Source: Tretioscincus oriximinensis
Taxonomy: Eukaryota > Chordata > Lepidosauria > Squamata > Gymnophthalmidae
Length of the DNA: 64,000 nucleotides
Reading direction: 5' to 3'
Assembly (NCBI GenBank): GCA_022410635.1
Contig: JAJVDF010000210.1
Location: 254,753 to 318,752, forward strand
Shown here: in pieces, positions 11,599-22,831 of the stretch
Layout of the letters: each line of letters opens with the position of its first letter
Position numbering within the stretch: position 1 is the first letter of the stretch
Notes under the pieces: generated by a model
The model's input: only the letters and a program-made list of their open reading frames with translations
Told to the model about the DNA's origin: nothing
Database searches by the model: none
Made by a program: the position numbers and the translations under genes

Positions 11599-12403
11599 CC
11601 TTGTGCAGGCCTAGTAACCCATTTTAGGACTTGAATATGTGGAAGGAGGAGGGGAAGGACAGGAGGGAGGGAGAGGGTACTTAAGGGATTAAAACAGTGA
11701 AAAATTGATGTAAGGAATTTTGAAATAGATTGTACTGTGTAGAAAATTAAATAAAAATGTGTAAAATATATATATTTTAAAAGAGTTTGTGAAAAGAGTC
11801 CCATCTTTCTTAGCTGATGTGCCAGATCTCTCAATTTATGCTTTTTTTGCTGTTTGCNTACATTTTACAGTATTTTCACAAAGGTTTTTGCTATGTTTCC
11901 GAAGATATTTTTATCCCTAGCCACTCTAAGTGGAACATCGGTGTTCACATGGGCCATTCTTAAACACAGAAGTCTTTCAAGTGACTGTGGTGGACATGCT
12001 CTTTCCCCTGCCATCTTGTTTGTGGTCAGACCACGGCTTTTAATATTGACCCTGTGAGATGGTCATGTGCCTACATGTGCCAATGTGAGGCATTGGGAGG
12101 GGTTAAAATTNGAGCATCTGACCTCTTTTCTGTTTATTTTGAACATTCAAGAAGCTACAGAAGACCAAGGCCTTTTCTTCAGTTGGTCCATGGAGACATC
12201 TTCCAAGGCTGTGTCCAGTCAGGGTCAATAATCCACTTGAAAGCTGAATTTCTGTTGCATTTGCCTCACTACAAATTTTAAAGCTGAATATCTGGATTTT
12301 GAGTTCTCTGGGAAAACCAGTATTAAATCGGCATATATGGTTACTGCAGGAAGGGTTTGTTTTGTAGACTGTTTTGAAGAAAAACGTGAGGGAGAAAGGN
12401 AAA
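11599..12403. other. Stretch without recognised gene
   Basis: No supported coding frame. The 11640-11790 part (GGAGGG-rich, then AATTAAATAAAAATGTG) resembles an L1 3' UTR and tail, but too weakly to annotate. Confidence 0.4.
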
Positions 12404-12419
12404 GGAATCTAAGGTTTTC

Positions 12420-12964
12420 ATGTTGAACATTCAATTAATCATTACTAATGAAATGGCAGTGTTGCATGCTGGCATGAATGTGATACCAAATCTTAATAAA
12501 AAGGAAATTACTGCAGAATTGTTAGCATGTGTGCAGATGGTGATTGTAAGAGGACAGAAAGACTGTACAATTTGGGATGTTGGGAAATGGTCCAACTATT
12601 TTGTGCAGCTAATGGCTGTAGAGATATCAAGTTGCACACCTTGGGGAATATAGAAAAATAAAGACTATGTAAGCACAAATGGTCAATAGTAAAATACTAT
12701 TTAATCAATAAGATAGGTAGTGAAGTAAAAAAAAAAGAATAAGAATAATCTTTACGTAGCAGTTTGTAAATAGATGGATTGAAAATTCCCAAAAGCAAGG
12801 GGTTGGAGGGGACAAAGAAGATTGATATACTTTTTCAATATTGGTGAATTATGTATGTGGTATGTTATTATCTTTGTGATTATGTCAATTTGTATGTTAA
12901 CATTTCTGTGGGAATGTCAATTTGTACATCAATATATTGAAACTTTAATTTAAAAATAATAAAA
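12420..12964 (+). pseudogene. 5'-truncated L1 insertion with decayed target duplication
   Basis: The first part encodes the end of L1 ORF2: LLACVQMVIVRGQKD, then VGKWSNYFVQLMAVEIS. A 3' UTR follows with AAGCAAGGGGTTGGAGGGG, ending in AATTTAAAAATAATAAAAAG. The 16-bp flanks GGAATCTAAGGTTTTC (12404-12419) and AGAATTCAAGGCTTTC (12965-12980) match at 12 of 16 positions and sit exactly at the two edges. They are read as a decayed target-site duplication from target-primed reverse transcription. Dead copy without RT core. Confidence 0.75.
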
Positions 12965-12980
12965 AGAATTCAAGGCTTTC

Positions 12981-14194
12981 TACAGCCAACTATCCAAGAG
13001 CATTTGAGAGGAGGAATTCAAGGACAGCCTCTTAATAAACAGAAAACAAAATGGCTGACAGGAGAGTCTTTCATGTTCATATAAAATTTCACATGCCAGC
13101 AGGTGACAGAATGACAAAACCTGGAATGCACTGTAAAGGTATAAACAAGGCACATTAAAACTGGAAAACCAATTAACTAGATTACTGGGAAATTCCGAAA
13201 TCAACAAGCATTTGGTGGATACAGCACAATTATGCGGAGAGATGGTCATTTTTATTTGATGACAGAAAGATTAGCCACTTCATAATGTCTGTAATTTTTC
13301 CATCCCAATGGAAAAATAATCTCTCTTGTTTCCTTTTGTTTGTTGAGAAATTAATCCTGCCATTTTATTGAAAAGACAGGAGCTCTCATTTAGATTTAGA
13401 ATCTTACTTCTTTATTATCAGGTATCTCCTAATCAGTTTTCACTGAGAAGTTTCCGCACAGCAATAGACATGAATGGACAGGCATTATGGTAGCACACTT
13501 GTTGTTCATGTTTTAAAGTATAAGTCACTCTTTTTTTTTCCATATGGAAGAGAGCGGGGGGATCAAAGGAATGGTTGTTTTGCTTCCAACAGAGTCTTGC
13601 TGTGTTCTTTCCTGAAAAGACTTTATAGCAGCTGGACAACTCCTAAGATTGCATTATGCTATTCTCCAGAATAAGGCCCAGTGAAGAAAGAGCATAGATC
13701 GATGTTGTAAAATTTCAAGGTTTTTTGTAAATTCAACCAATTAGATTTATTTGCTTTAAAATGTGGGTCGAACATATTTCTGTTTCAGCCTTGCCTAAGA
13801 GGTNAAACAGGGCATTTTTCTAATGATTACATCTCCATGGTCAGCTGGGATTGTGAGCAACATTTCATTTATTTTCAATTTGAGTTCTTTCACCAACAGT
13901 TTAGGTCTGCTGTCAATGAAGCAAGACTTAATTGCTTTGCACATGAAATCCAAATTATCACCGAATGCATGATTGACTGTGAACTGCATTATATGTTTTA
14001 ACAATCCTGTAGGTGCCTTTTAGAGGTCTTTTCCACAACTTTAGTGGCTCCTAACACCATTTACAGGTCTGCAGCACTGTTCATGAGCTATTTAATAATA
14101 AATAAATAAAAAGGCAGAGAACAACTTGAAGCCACAGTAGAGGCAAACATTTCGGCTATGTTGTCCCTTCCAAGAAAGGCAGCTCTGACAGGGG
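12981..14194. other. Stretch without recognised gene
   Basis: No coding or repeat signature that I can support. Confidence 0.5.
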
Positions 14195-14880
14195 AACATA
14201 AGAACATAAGAAGAGCCATACTGGATCAGGCCACAGCCCATCGAGTCCAGCATTCTGTGTCACACAGAGGCCCACCAGGTGCACCTGGGCAGTCCGAACA
14301 GAGGAAAGCAAAATATGCACCTGTTCATGACTCCCTGCAAATGGTATTTCAGGAGTCCTGCCTGTTGCTCCATCCCGGAGGGAACATCCAGACATCCATC
14401 CTAGTATCCATCTATCTTCTTGGTGTCCATAAACCTGTCTAGTCCTGTCTTGAAACTATCCAAGCTGTTAGCTACCACTACCTCTTCAGGAAGTAAATTC
14501 CACAGGCCGATGACCCTCTGGGTGAAAAAAATACTTTCCTTTGTCTGTTCTCACTTTTCTACCCAACAGTTTTAAGGAGTGCCCTCTGATCCTTGTGTTG
14601 TGTGATAGAGAAAACATTTTTTCTCTATTCACCCTGTCGATCCCATGCATGATTTTGTACACTTCAATCAGATCACCTCTCAAACTTCTCCTTTCCAGGC
14701 TGAACAGGCCCAGATGTTGCAGCCTTGCTTTGTAAGGGAGGTGCTCCAGACCCTTGATCATTTTTGTTGCCCTCTTCTGCACCTTCTCCAGTTCCAAAAT
14801 ATCCCTCTTGAGATGTGGTGACCAGAATTGAACACAGTATTCCAAATGTGGCCTCACCACAGATTTATAAAGGGGAGTCC
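14195..14880 (-). pseudogene. CR1 LINE 3' region with RT C-terminus
   Basis: Starts with AACATAAGAACATAAGAAG, the complement of the CR1 terminal octamers. The minus-strand frame (within 14486-15034) reads VVRPHLEYCVQFWSPHLKRD, KVQKRATKMIKGLEHLPY, LGLFSLERRSLRGDLIEVYK, then KYFFHPEGHRP, where a one-base shift relative to the copy at 57258 (KYFFTQRVIGLWNLLPE) breaks the frame. The 5' truncation is at about 14880, after the codons for LYKS. The first ~53 codons of the longer open frame are non-CR1 flank. Confidence 0.9.
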
Positions 14881-15673
14881 TACTTGCTTTGATTTTGGAG
14901 TGAGTAGATGCTGTGGAGTGGCATCCTCCATGCAAAATGGCTGCTTCAGACAAAATTGGTGATGAGAACCAGTAAGGGCTTACCTTGAACTGTAAGGTAG
15001 ATACATGCCCTAGTTCATCTAGGAAAGATAGCATCCAGCTATATCCACCTTAAAGAAAATGTCTGTGTTTTGTTTTAAGAGATTGTTGCCATTTGTCTGG
15101 AAAAAATATATGCTTCTATTGTTGGATGCAGGAACAGTCCTATTTCTGCCTTAGGATGCAGGAGTGTGTGAGGATACTGCAAGGGAGATCTTACTAGAGG
15201 CATAATAAAGGACTGCAGCATCCACAACAGCCTCTGCATCTGGCACCCTCATCAGGGTAAACATCCAGTGGCTCCTACCAGGCTCCACTTAAATATCATA
15301 GCTCGAATCAAAGGCTGCAGACACACAAGGTTTCCCTACCAGCTCATTGTGTCAGAGGCCTTGCACAGGGAAGGGGAAGGGCCCTGCTCTTGTCATTGCC
15401 AAAGTCAACATTAAAGCTTTAGACAAGGGTGGGAGGACCCAATTTGTGCTCTTTCCAATTCTGCACCTGCAAAAGCACCATTTTTCCTCCCTTGATTCCA
15501 TCTGTGAATATTCCTATATAAATGTTTCTCAGCCTGCCCTCCCTTTGTCAAATTAGGCATATAATACATCCCCTTTTAAACAGTTCACAGATGATAAGTA
15601 ACAGGAAAGAACAGATCTACTTATTGAGAAATAATGGGGTGATTCACCCTGCACATGGTTCATTCCAGAGAGA
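14881..15673. other. Stretch without recognised gene
   Basis: No recognised coding or repeat content. Confidence 0.5.
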
Positions 15674-15909
15674 AAGCCAGCTTGGTGTAGTGGTTAGAGT
15701 GTTGGACTCGCATCTGGTAGTCTCCTGGTTCGATTCCCCACTCCTCCATGAAAACCAGCTGGGTGACCTTGGGCCAGTCACAGTTCTTTAGAACTCTCTC
15801 AGCCTCCACTCTCTCTGTAGTGGAGAAACAACAAAAGCTCAGGCTGCCCTGAGACCNTCAGGTACAGGGCGGGATATAAATACAAATAAATAATAACAAT
15901 AAANAATTC
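15674..15909 (+). mobile_element. tRNA-derived SINE with L2-like 3' end
   Basis: The head reads AGCCAGCTTGGTGTAGTGG, with an A box TGGTGTAGTGG (15683-15693) and a B box GGTTCGATTCC (15727-15737): the split RNA polymerase III promoter of a tRNA. The body has AGCTGGGTGACCTTGGGCCA and AGTCACAGTTCTTTAGAACT. The 3' end CTGCCCTGAGACC, then CAGGGCGGGATATAAAT and a TAAATAA tail, resembles the L2 3' end, suggesting mobilisation by L2. This is the best-preserved SINE here. It is not a tRNA gene: no acceptor stem closes it. Confidence 0.85.
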
Positions 15910-16205
15910 CTGCCACTCACCAATACTGCTTCCCTGATCAAATGCTAAAAGGGCTTGTGTCTCGTGTGTTATTTCCTATCTTGTTTTATTACGTTGCAGG
16001 TTATGGCTAAAAATAAGTATAATTGCAACCTGCCTCTTGCAAGCAATTGAGGGATGGTAATAATAATAAAAAAAACCAATTGAGAGAGTTAATTTTAATG
16101 ATGATTGCTATTTGATGGATGGATATTTTTAGCCAAATTTGAAATGCAAAAAAGAGCTGTTGGTTTCATAATATCTAGTAGCATGANAGCGGTAGTGTTA
16201 AAAAT

Positions 16206-16217
16206 ATCTGGCAAGGA
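16206..16217. repeat. Target-site duplication of L1-A (left copy)
   Basis: ATCTGGCAAGGA, repeated exactly at 16923-16934 directly after the L1-A tail. Confidence 0.85.
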
Positions 16218-16922
16218 TCGTGCGAAAGAAACTAGAAGAAAAATACTCCAGAAATGGTATAAGACACTGCTTCAATTGATGCATTTCTTACCTAATGCTC
16301 CTGGAACATATCGGCATGGCTTTCAACAAAGAGGCAATTTCATAAATATGGTATTGGAATGTCAAAAGGTTAGGAAATTCTGGCAAGAGACAGAAGGAGA
16401 AATAAATAACATTTTCAGATTACAAATAAGAATTATGAATAAAATTATGGTATTACATGGAGATTTAGAAAATATTTTGCCCAATTATGTAAGATGTAAT
16501 AGATAAGATTATATCATATGCTCAGACTGTTCCAGTTACTGGGTGGAAAGAAAGTATTACATGGACAATGCAGAAAATGTATGAACATACGATTAGTGTG
16601 ATTGCAGCTTAAATTTCCAAATGTAGAATTCGCTATCTGCAAAATGTTTTAAAAAAGGAGAGACTGTAAACAAAAATGGTTAATTGTTAAGAATTATCTA
16701 GGGGCAAAAATAAGGAGTGAAGCAACAAAATTGATATTCCAAATGTGACCCCCTTTTGTGAATATGGGAGTAGTTAGTGAATAAGGTGAGAGGAGAGAAA
16801 ATGGGGGGAAATTGTTTGAAACACTGTAAAATTGTATGTCTGTGATGTATTGAAAAGCTGTGTGCTGTGCAAACAGGAATAGGCATGCAGGCAGATAGAT
16901 AGATAGTAGATAGATAGATAAA
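16218..16922 (+). pseudogene. 5'-truncated L1 (L1-A) with 12-bp target duplication
   Basis: Flanked by the perfect direct repeat ATCTGGCAAGGA (16206-16217 and 16923-16934). Translation gives the L1 ORF2 C-terminal zinc-knuckle region: KETRRKILQKWYKTLLQLMH, then NMVLECQKVRKFWQE, degraded by stops near 16500. A 3' UTR with AGAGGAGAGAAAATGGGGGG follows. The tail is a (GATA)n-like run (about 16890-16920) rather than pure A. The duplication fixes both ends and shows one target-primed insertion of about 705 bp. Confidence 0.85.
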
Positions 16923-17096
16923 ATCTGGCAAGGAATGATAGCACATTATGCTATTTCTGTTTCTATTTTCAGAATTTATATCTTAACCTTCATTCAAAGG
17001 TCTCTATAAAATAAAATATGCAACATACAAATAAAATACAACCCATGTTGCCTGCCTGCCTTGTGAACTGGACCACACTCAGAAGATGTTTAGCTG

Positions 17097-18120
17097 TACG
17101 GATAAGGGCAGTAAATCCATTGGCAAACAATTGGATGGGGGAGCTAGCGATTCATAGTTATATAAATAATACACAGGTAAGATCAAGCATGATGATTCGG
17201 AAAGGGAATTTTGAAACGATTACAGAGGACAGAATAAAAGGGAAACCATATCTTATTGGAGACATTTATAATATGTTATTGAAAATAAAATACAGCAGTT
17301 ATTCGGTATTATTTAATAAGTGGCATAATGACACTTTGCTTAGTGAGGATAAATGGCACAAATAGGTTCAATTGAGTAGTGTGTTGAATCATTCCAAGAT
17401 TAGGCAATTAAATACAAAATTGCTGGCCAGATGGTACAAGACAGCCACCCAACTTGCTCCATTATGTTGGCATGGATGTGATGTAGAGGGGACTTAACTT
17501 CAAATGTGGTATTTCTGTCCTCAGATTCAGGAATTTTGGCGAGAAGTGGCAGCGGAGGTGAATTATAGATTACATATAGATNTCCTTCTATCTAAACAAC
17601 TTTTGATTATGAATGATACATCCAAGTTAAATGTACAATACCATCAGGAATATGTTCTGCACAAATGTATATGGGCANTTCAACTTACTATTGCCCATGG
17701 ATGGAAAGACAGGGGAAATGGTAAAAACATCTCTGGTTAGATTACTTAATCAAATTTTTTATCTACGATGTTTTTCAATAGAGAAAGTTACTATTACAAG
17801 GAGCACATGTAAATAATCTGTGGCAAGATAATTGGTGGGAAGTTACTGGTGGGAAGATTGGTAAAAACAGTGATAGATATCCTTTGTACTCCACATTGAA
17901 TTATGTATATAGCGTTCACGTTGCTATCTCCACCAATGTTTGATGGATGTCCAAGAGAAAGGGGTTGGAAGGGGGTGTGGGGAATATGTGTATTGTATGT
18001 TGTGTATATGTATATCAATATATATATTGATATACATATACACAACATACAATACACATATCCCCCACACCCCCTTCCAACCCCTTTCTCTTGGACATCC
18101 ATCAAATATATATATAAATA
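17097..18120 (+). pseudogene. 5'-truncated L1 (L1-B) with 16-bp target duplication and terminal palindrome
   Basis: Flanked by the perfect 16-bp direct repeat AGAAGATGTTTAGCTG (17081-17096 and 18121-18136). The coding remnant reads AVNPLANNWMGELAIH, IKGKPYLIGDIYNMLLKIK, LFNKWHNDTLL, LQMWYFCPQIQEFWREV, then TIAHGWKD: L1 ORF2 from after the RT core to the C-terminal knuckle, broken by frame errors. The 3' UTR block CCAAGAGAAAGGGGTTGG matches the UTR of the L1 at 12.8 kb. The insertion does not end there: the last 84 bp are repeated in inverted order (see 17939-18106), followed by TATATATATAAATA. Separate from L1-A because both carry the same ORF2 segment. Confidence 0.85.
17939..18106. repeat. 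168-bp near-perfect palindrome at the 3' end of L1-B
   Basis: Two 84-bp arms meet between 18022 and 18023 with no spacer. The centre is TGATATACATATACACA and its complement. By eye there is one mismatch (GGGGAATATG against the complement of CATATCCCCC). The left arm is L1 3' UTR; the right arm is its inverted copy. Reading frames on both strands begin with the same MMDVQEKGVGRG, which follows from the palindrome. Confidence 0.95.
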
Positions 18121-18340
18121 AGAAGATGTTTAGCTGAATGATCAGAGACCCAGGCTAGTTTTAACCAGGCGCTGAAANCCATAAAATTGAAGGAACATAA
18201 CAGTACATATTATATCCAGTCAAGCATGGATATAAATCTTTCAAATGCAAAGCAGCTTTCATAATGACTTTATTTATTTCACNTGTCCAGCCAACAGTTG
18301 GAAATGTTTTGCTTTATGTGATTGTGTCCATCTCACAAGA

Positions 18341-18430
18341 TGATGTTGGTGGTGGTAATGGTGATAATGTTGGTGATGAAGAAGATGATGATTAACAACA
18401 CCAGCANCAGCAGCAGCAGTAGTACTATTA
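18341..18430. repeat. Interrupted trinucleotide repeats
   Basis: GAT/GGT-type units, then CAGCAGCAGCAG, then ACTATTATTAG. Simple repeat, not coding. Confidence 0.8.
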
Positions 18431-19149
18431 TTAGAACTAGTATTAGTATGGAAGATGTTCCTCCTAGAATTCATTGGAAACTGCAAGCAATGTGTCAACG
18501 GCATTGTTCACATCTGTTATGAGCAGGGAATGGAATTTTCCAGAGAGCCGCATGTGATGAATCACTAGAGCCTGGCAAAGAGTTCCAATAAATACTCCCT
18601 CTTTATGTGGAGGATACCATAGCAGTTGCAAATGCCGGCTCTAGTGGTCTTTGACCTCAGTATCTGTTCTCTGAACTGCATTTTGAGTTGGTTTATTTTC
18701 ACAGCCAGAATGTTAGCTGAAATCATAATATTTACTATTCCACATTTGTTCAATGTCAGTGTAATATATTGCTAGGCAACAATGTTCAGTGATGAAAGAG
18801 GGGAGTGTTACTTTCCATTCCGAGTTATCAACTAAGATGGACAAATGCTAAAAGAGGACTTTGTTTGATGATTCTTCACTGAGTATTTTGCTTTTCTCAG
18901 AAACAAAATTACTGAAACAGATGTTTATTTCCACCTTTGAAAACAGCTAAATGAATATGTGAAATGTGAATTTGGCAGATCTGGTGTATAACAAATGTAT
19001 TTATGTATTTACTTATGTATTTATTTATTTAGATCAGAATAACTGTCCATCACAAATATTGCTTATGTACTGTACGATATCATCCTCAGATCCCATCAAC
19101 TGACTTTAAATGTGGGGTAATCCCACATTTTGACCCTGTCCCTATTTAG
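18431..19149. other. Stretch without recognised gene
   Basis: Only a (TTTA)n-like run near 19005-19031 stands out. Confidence 0.5.
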
Positions 19150-19250
19150 CTTTGTTCAGGGCTATATCTCAGAATAGAAGACTGCCATCTACATGTTAGT
19201 GTAGCNTATGCCAGGCCCCAGATATTCTATACTGGCATGTGGATGGCCAC
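19150..19250. repeat. Family E module, copy 2
   Basis: Contains AGACTGCCATCTACATGTTA, GTGTAGCNTATGCCAGGC, then a TCTATACTGGCATGTGGATG box. Shares its core with 31641-31678 and both boxes with 5862-5936. Confidence 0.45.
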
Positions 19251-19284
19251 ATTCTTATGTGGTGTTGGGATACCTCTTACACTG

Positions 19285-19625
19285 TGGTGTTGTGGGGCTT
19301 CAACATGCATGTGGAAGCTTTCCTCACTGATCTATTCAGTCCTTCATGGCTTCCATGACAACCATGGGGTTATCTCAATACGTAACCGGCTCAACTCACA
19401 GAGCAGGACATATTGTTGATCTGGTTTTTTCTACAGAGCAAACTGGTGACGACCTATTAATAGGAGGGCTGGGAGTAAACCCATTGTCATGGACAAATCA
19501 TTCCCTGGTGAGATTTGGACTTGCAGTGACTGCTCCCTCCTGCAAAGTTGAAAGACCTACACAGATGATCTATTCCCAGAAACTTACGGAATCTCCCTTG
19601 GGTTACTTTGAAAGTTGGGGTTCAA
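19285..19625 (+). pseudogene. L2-clade LINE endonuclease fragment
   Basis: One frame reads GASTCMWK (a decayed GDFNIHV block), and a frame starting at 19346 reads MGLSQYVTGSTHRAGHIVD, LVFSTEQTGDD, VNPLSWTNHSLVRFGL. This is the C-terminal half of an APE-type endonuclease, with the H-x-x-GHxxDLVF and SWxxH/DH blocks typical of the L2/CR1 group. The essential DH of the last block is NH here. Neighbouring domains are absent, so this is an isolated internal LINE fragment. Confidence 0.7.
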
Positions 19626-21008
19626 TTTAATGTACATTTTGAGCAAAGTTAGCCATTCTGATGACTAAATTCTCATAGCAGATCTCTAAGAGTGTTTTTA
19701 ACATCCATTCCTAGCTTGATGCCACAAGGTCTTTTATTAGCCAGAGAAGCTCTGCTGGAAGCCAAGTACATAGAGATAGTAGAAATAGAATTTTTTTTTC
19801 ACTGTTGCCTCTGCCACATGGCAGGCACACCCTCTCTGTAAAACTCATCTATGTCTTGTTAAGTTCCATGGATATTCTACTTGTCAGTCCCCTGTCTCAT
19901 TGATTCTAGGTCACAAGTCCATGAATCAATGCAGGTTGCCTTGCACATTTTTGTATTTAGATTTTCTTGCACACAGAAACCCAGAAAATAAATATATTCA
20001 CATGAAATACTTTATTTCCATAGATATTTGGCACACCAAAATATGAATATTAAGATAGCTATACTGATATGGACAACATATCCCCCCAAATGGCACATGC
20101 TTCCAGGTACTCAGCTGAATGAGCCAGGCCTGGTATGGCAATATGGCGAGGCTAATTTGCTAGGAGAGGATCTGCTATTCCATATCCACATGCAGAAGGC
20201 AACATCCCGGCACTGGTATACTGAGCCATGTGGAAAGGGCTATAGTAAAGAATAACATTGTAAAATGAAAGGTAATTTTCAAGACAAACCTAACAAAAAT
20301 GATTGCACCCAGAATCAGTTTACTTAGAATACTGAAATGTTCCTACCAGCTTCAGTTCCCCGTTAGTCCTTGAAGAATCCAGATAACTAAATAATTGGAT
20401 TCTAAATTATTATTCATCTGTATGTATCATAGTAACTCTGAAGGCACTCTTGGCCAGGTAACTAGATTGTAGAGTTCACCTNTCATCTTTTGGAAATCGT
20501 TTTAAGATTCTATTTATTCTCCCTGCACATGGTGCACATGTATTTCATACAGAGGCTAGTCTGCCAAGAGTGAAAGAATGCCTCCAAAACGTTCTGGCAA
20601 AATAGCTAAGACTTAGTGCAGATGGAAAATATTGGCAATAGTAGCCAAGTTTACTGTCATTTTTTCCCCTTAGGTTTTGGAAGTTATTAGGAAATCTCTT
20701 TAGATTCCATTGATTTGTTGGACTTTTACTTTGTAAGTGAAGAGACAAAGATAAGAATTTTTAAAAGAATACAGAAGATAATGGAACTCCATATGTGTTT
20801 CTATCTCGTCAGAACACATATCTCAGATTGGGGGCTTGTTATCAGCATGCTCCTGGAAGCCATTGTGGACAGGGCCTCAGTTTCAATTCCTTGGTTCACA
20901 GTCAGCCCATTACTTCAACTGAGCATCTTAAATGCCTCATTTTATTCAAAAGGATCAAAGAGAAAGAGTTGGGTATTTTTAACTTAAGCTGGAATCAGAA
21001 TCGTCCTC
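19626..21008. other. Stretch without recognised gene
   Basis: No recognised coding or repeat content except CCATTGTGGA at 20860-20869, which may be the left target duplication of the L1 ending at 23077. Confidence 0.45.
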
Positions 21009-21095
21009 TAATCCAACTTCAGTTCTGAAGAACTGGACAAAACCAGGAACATTTTCCACTGGTTATTTTAGTTCTTCAGGACTGAAGATGGATTA
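21009..21095. repeat. Family F fold-back, copy 1
   Basis: Arms of 26 bp (21009-21034 and 21070-21095): TAATCCAACTTCAGTTCTGA pairs with the complement of TCAGGACTGAAGATGGATTA with two mismatches. A second copy with the same TTCAGTCC/GGACTGAAGATGG core is at 50782-50881. Confidence 0.65.
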
Positions 21096-21321
21096 AAAGT
21101 GCATATCTGGTTGCAGGAATGGTAAAAGAGAGAAACCTCACATGGGTTTGAGTGNAAACATTTATCTGTCTTTTGGGATTTGCTAATGAAATAATTTTTT
21201 TATTGAGAGTGGAAATACCTAGAAATAAAAAAAACTCTCATTACAGCAGATGCGGCTGGCTTAAATTTACCCAATCATACAGAATATGTACTAAAAAGGT
21301 GTGTATGGCTCATATGGTAAC

Positions 21322-21528
21322 AGTGCCGGCTTCTGAGCACTTCACAAAGGGTTCGCTGATGGCNCAATTTAAGGTAATNCAGCTCCCTTTCCGCACGAGA
21401 GTCGCCATGTTAGGGGATTCCGCCCTCTGCGGCACTAACATGGCGACTCCCATGCGGAAAGGGAGCCGAATTACCTTAAAGTGCGCTGTCAGNGAACCCT
21501 TTGNGGAGTGCTCAGTGGCCGGTGCTGT
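21322..21528. mobile_element. MITE-2: 207-bp palindromic element with 8-bp target duplication
   Basis: The element is flanked by ATGGTAAC on both sides (21314-21321 and 21529-21536), an exact 8-bp duplication as hAT transposases make. It begins AGTGCCGGCTTCTGAGCAC and ends GAGTGCTCAGTGGCCGGTG plus CTGT, and pairs over its full length (CCCTTTCCGCACGAGAGTCG against GGCGACTCCCATGCGGAAAG). The insertion interrupts the L1 frame between MV and ARGWRD. No coding capacity. Confidence 0.9.
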
Positions 21529-22091
21529 ATGGTAACTGCCAGAGGTTGGCGAGACATAGATAAATGGTCTCTTCATCTCTGGTACAACCATATTGTAGAA
21601 ATGTTGTTATTTGATGCAATGAGAGAAAGGAGACTAAGGGCCTTGGGAATGCTAATTCATTACTCTTGGCAGGAAAATTGGATACAGCTCATAGCTGTTG
21701 AGATAGGGAGCAAAAGAAATCTGATCCTTTCGCACACCATTGCCATGATGGCTCGATTAGCTTTAATCTGAAAATATATAGTCCAGCAAAGGAGTTAGCA
21801 GCACTTTGAGACTAACTTGAGAAANGTGGTTGGCATAAGCTTTCGTAGACAGGTCTACTTCTTCAGATGCTGAGGGACTAATGTCAGGGTCAGGTATTTA
21901 TAGGGAAATGTGTATGGGAGAAGACAAAAAATATGCAACTGTAGGGAGGTGTTGAATTGCAGGTAAATAGCAGGAACTAATCTCCTTAAAAAAACAGGTA
22001 AATAGCAGGAACTAATCCTCTTATGTGAAAAAGTCCCTNGGGCAACAAGGGGCAATGTCTGGTAGAGAATCAATCAAATACTTAACAGGTG

Positions 22092-22817
22092 TCATAAAAA
22101 TGTATAGTTGGCCAGGAAACCATTGTCTCTGTTAAGTCCTTTGCTGATGGCCTGGAACTTGTGAATGTTGAAATGTTCAGCAACTGGTTTCTGTGTGTTT
22201 CCATTTCGAATATCTGATTTGTGTCCATTTATTCTCTGGCGAAGGGATTGTCCTGTTTGCCCAATGTAGAGTGTAGAGGGGCATTGTTGGTAGAAAATGG
22301 AATACACCACATTAGAAGATGAGCATGTAAAAGTCCCTCTAATGTTGTGGGTGGTGTTATCAGGTCACGTGATGACATTGCCATGGTGGATGTGTGCACA
22401 GAGTTGACATCTGGGTTTGTGGCAGGGTCTAGTTCCCATTTCTCCCTCTGTGTCCTGTGTTCTTTGTGTGAGTAGTTGTTTGAGGTTGGGTGGTTGTTTG
22501 TAAGCCAGCAAATGTTTGCCACCAAGTGCTCTTGAGAGAGCTGTGTTTTTATCCAAAATAGGTTGAAGTTCATTTATTATGTGTTTGAGGGGCCCCGATT
22601 GTGAGCTGTATGTCACCACTAATGGGGTTCTGTTGTTTTCTGTCCTCAATCTGTCCTGTAATAGGTTGATTCTGGGTACCATTCTGGCTCTGTTGATTTG
22701 TTTTTTTACTTCATGTGGTGGGTACTGTAACCTGAGGAATGCTTGCTGTAGTTCCAGGAGTGCATATGCTTTGTCTTCTCCCATACACATTTCCCTATAA
22801 ATACCTGACCCTGACAT
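22092..22817 (-). pseudogene. PLE linker plus GIY-YIG endonuclease, in-frame stop
   Basis: One minus-strand frame runs through. From 22817 it reads LQQAFLRLQYPPHEVKKQIN (end of the RT), then TPLVVTYSSQSGPLKHIINE, LLAYKQPPNLKQLL, and a Cys/His cluster CHKPRCQLCAHIHHG. A stop follows (complement at 22365-22367), then the GIY-YIG block VYSIFYQQCPSTLYIGQTG, SLRQRINGHKSDIR, PVAEHFN. GIY-YIG with a CxxC-type linker is diagnostic of Penelope-like retroelements, where it nicks the target. The RT core is missing, so this copy is inactive. The same frame on both sides of the single stop means only one nonsense change separates the two parts. Confidence 0.9.
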
Positions 22818-22831
22818 TAGTCCCTCAGCAT

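Noticed and set aside
15674..15760. tRNA gene
   Set aside because: A and B boxes are present but the acceptor stem does not close and a SINE body follows directly.
17794..18137. Overlapping similar open frames on both strands
   Set aside because: They are the same sequence read twice because of the 168-bp palindrome.
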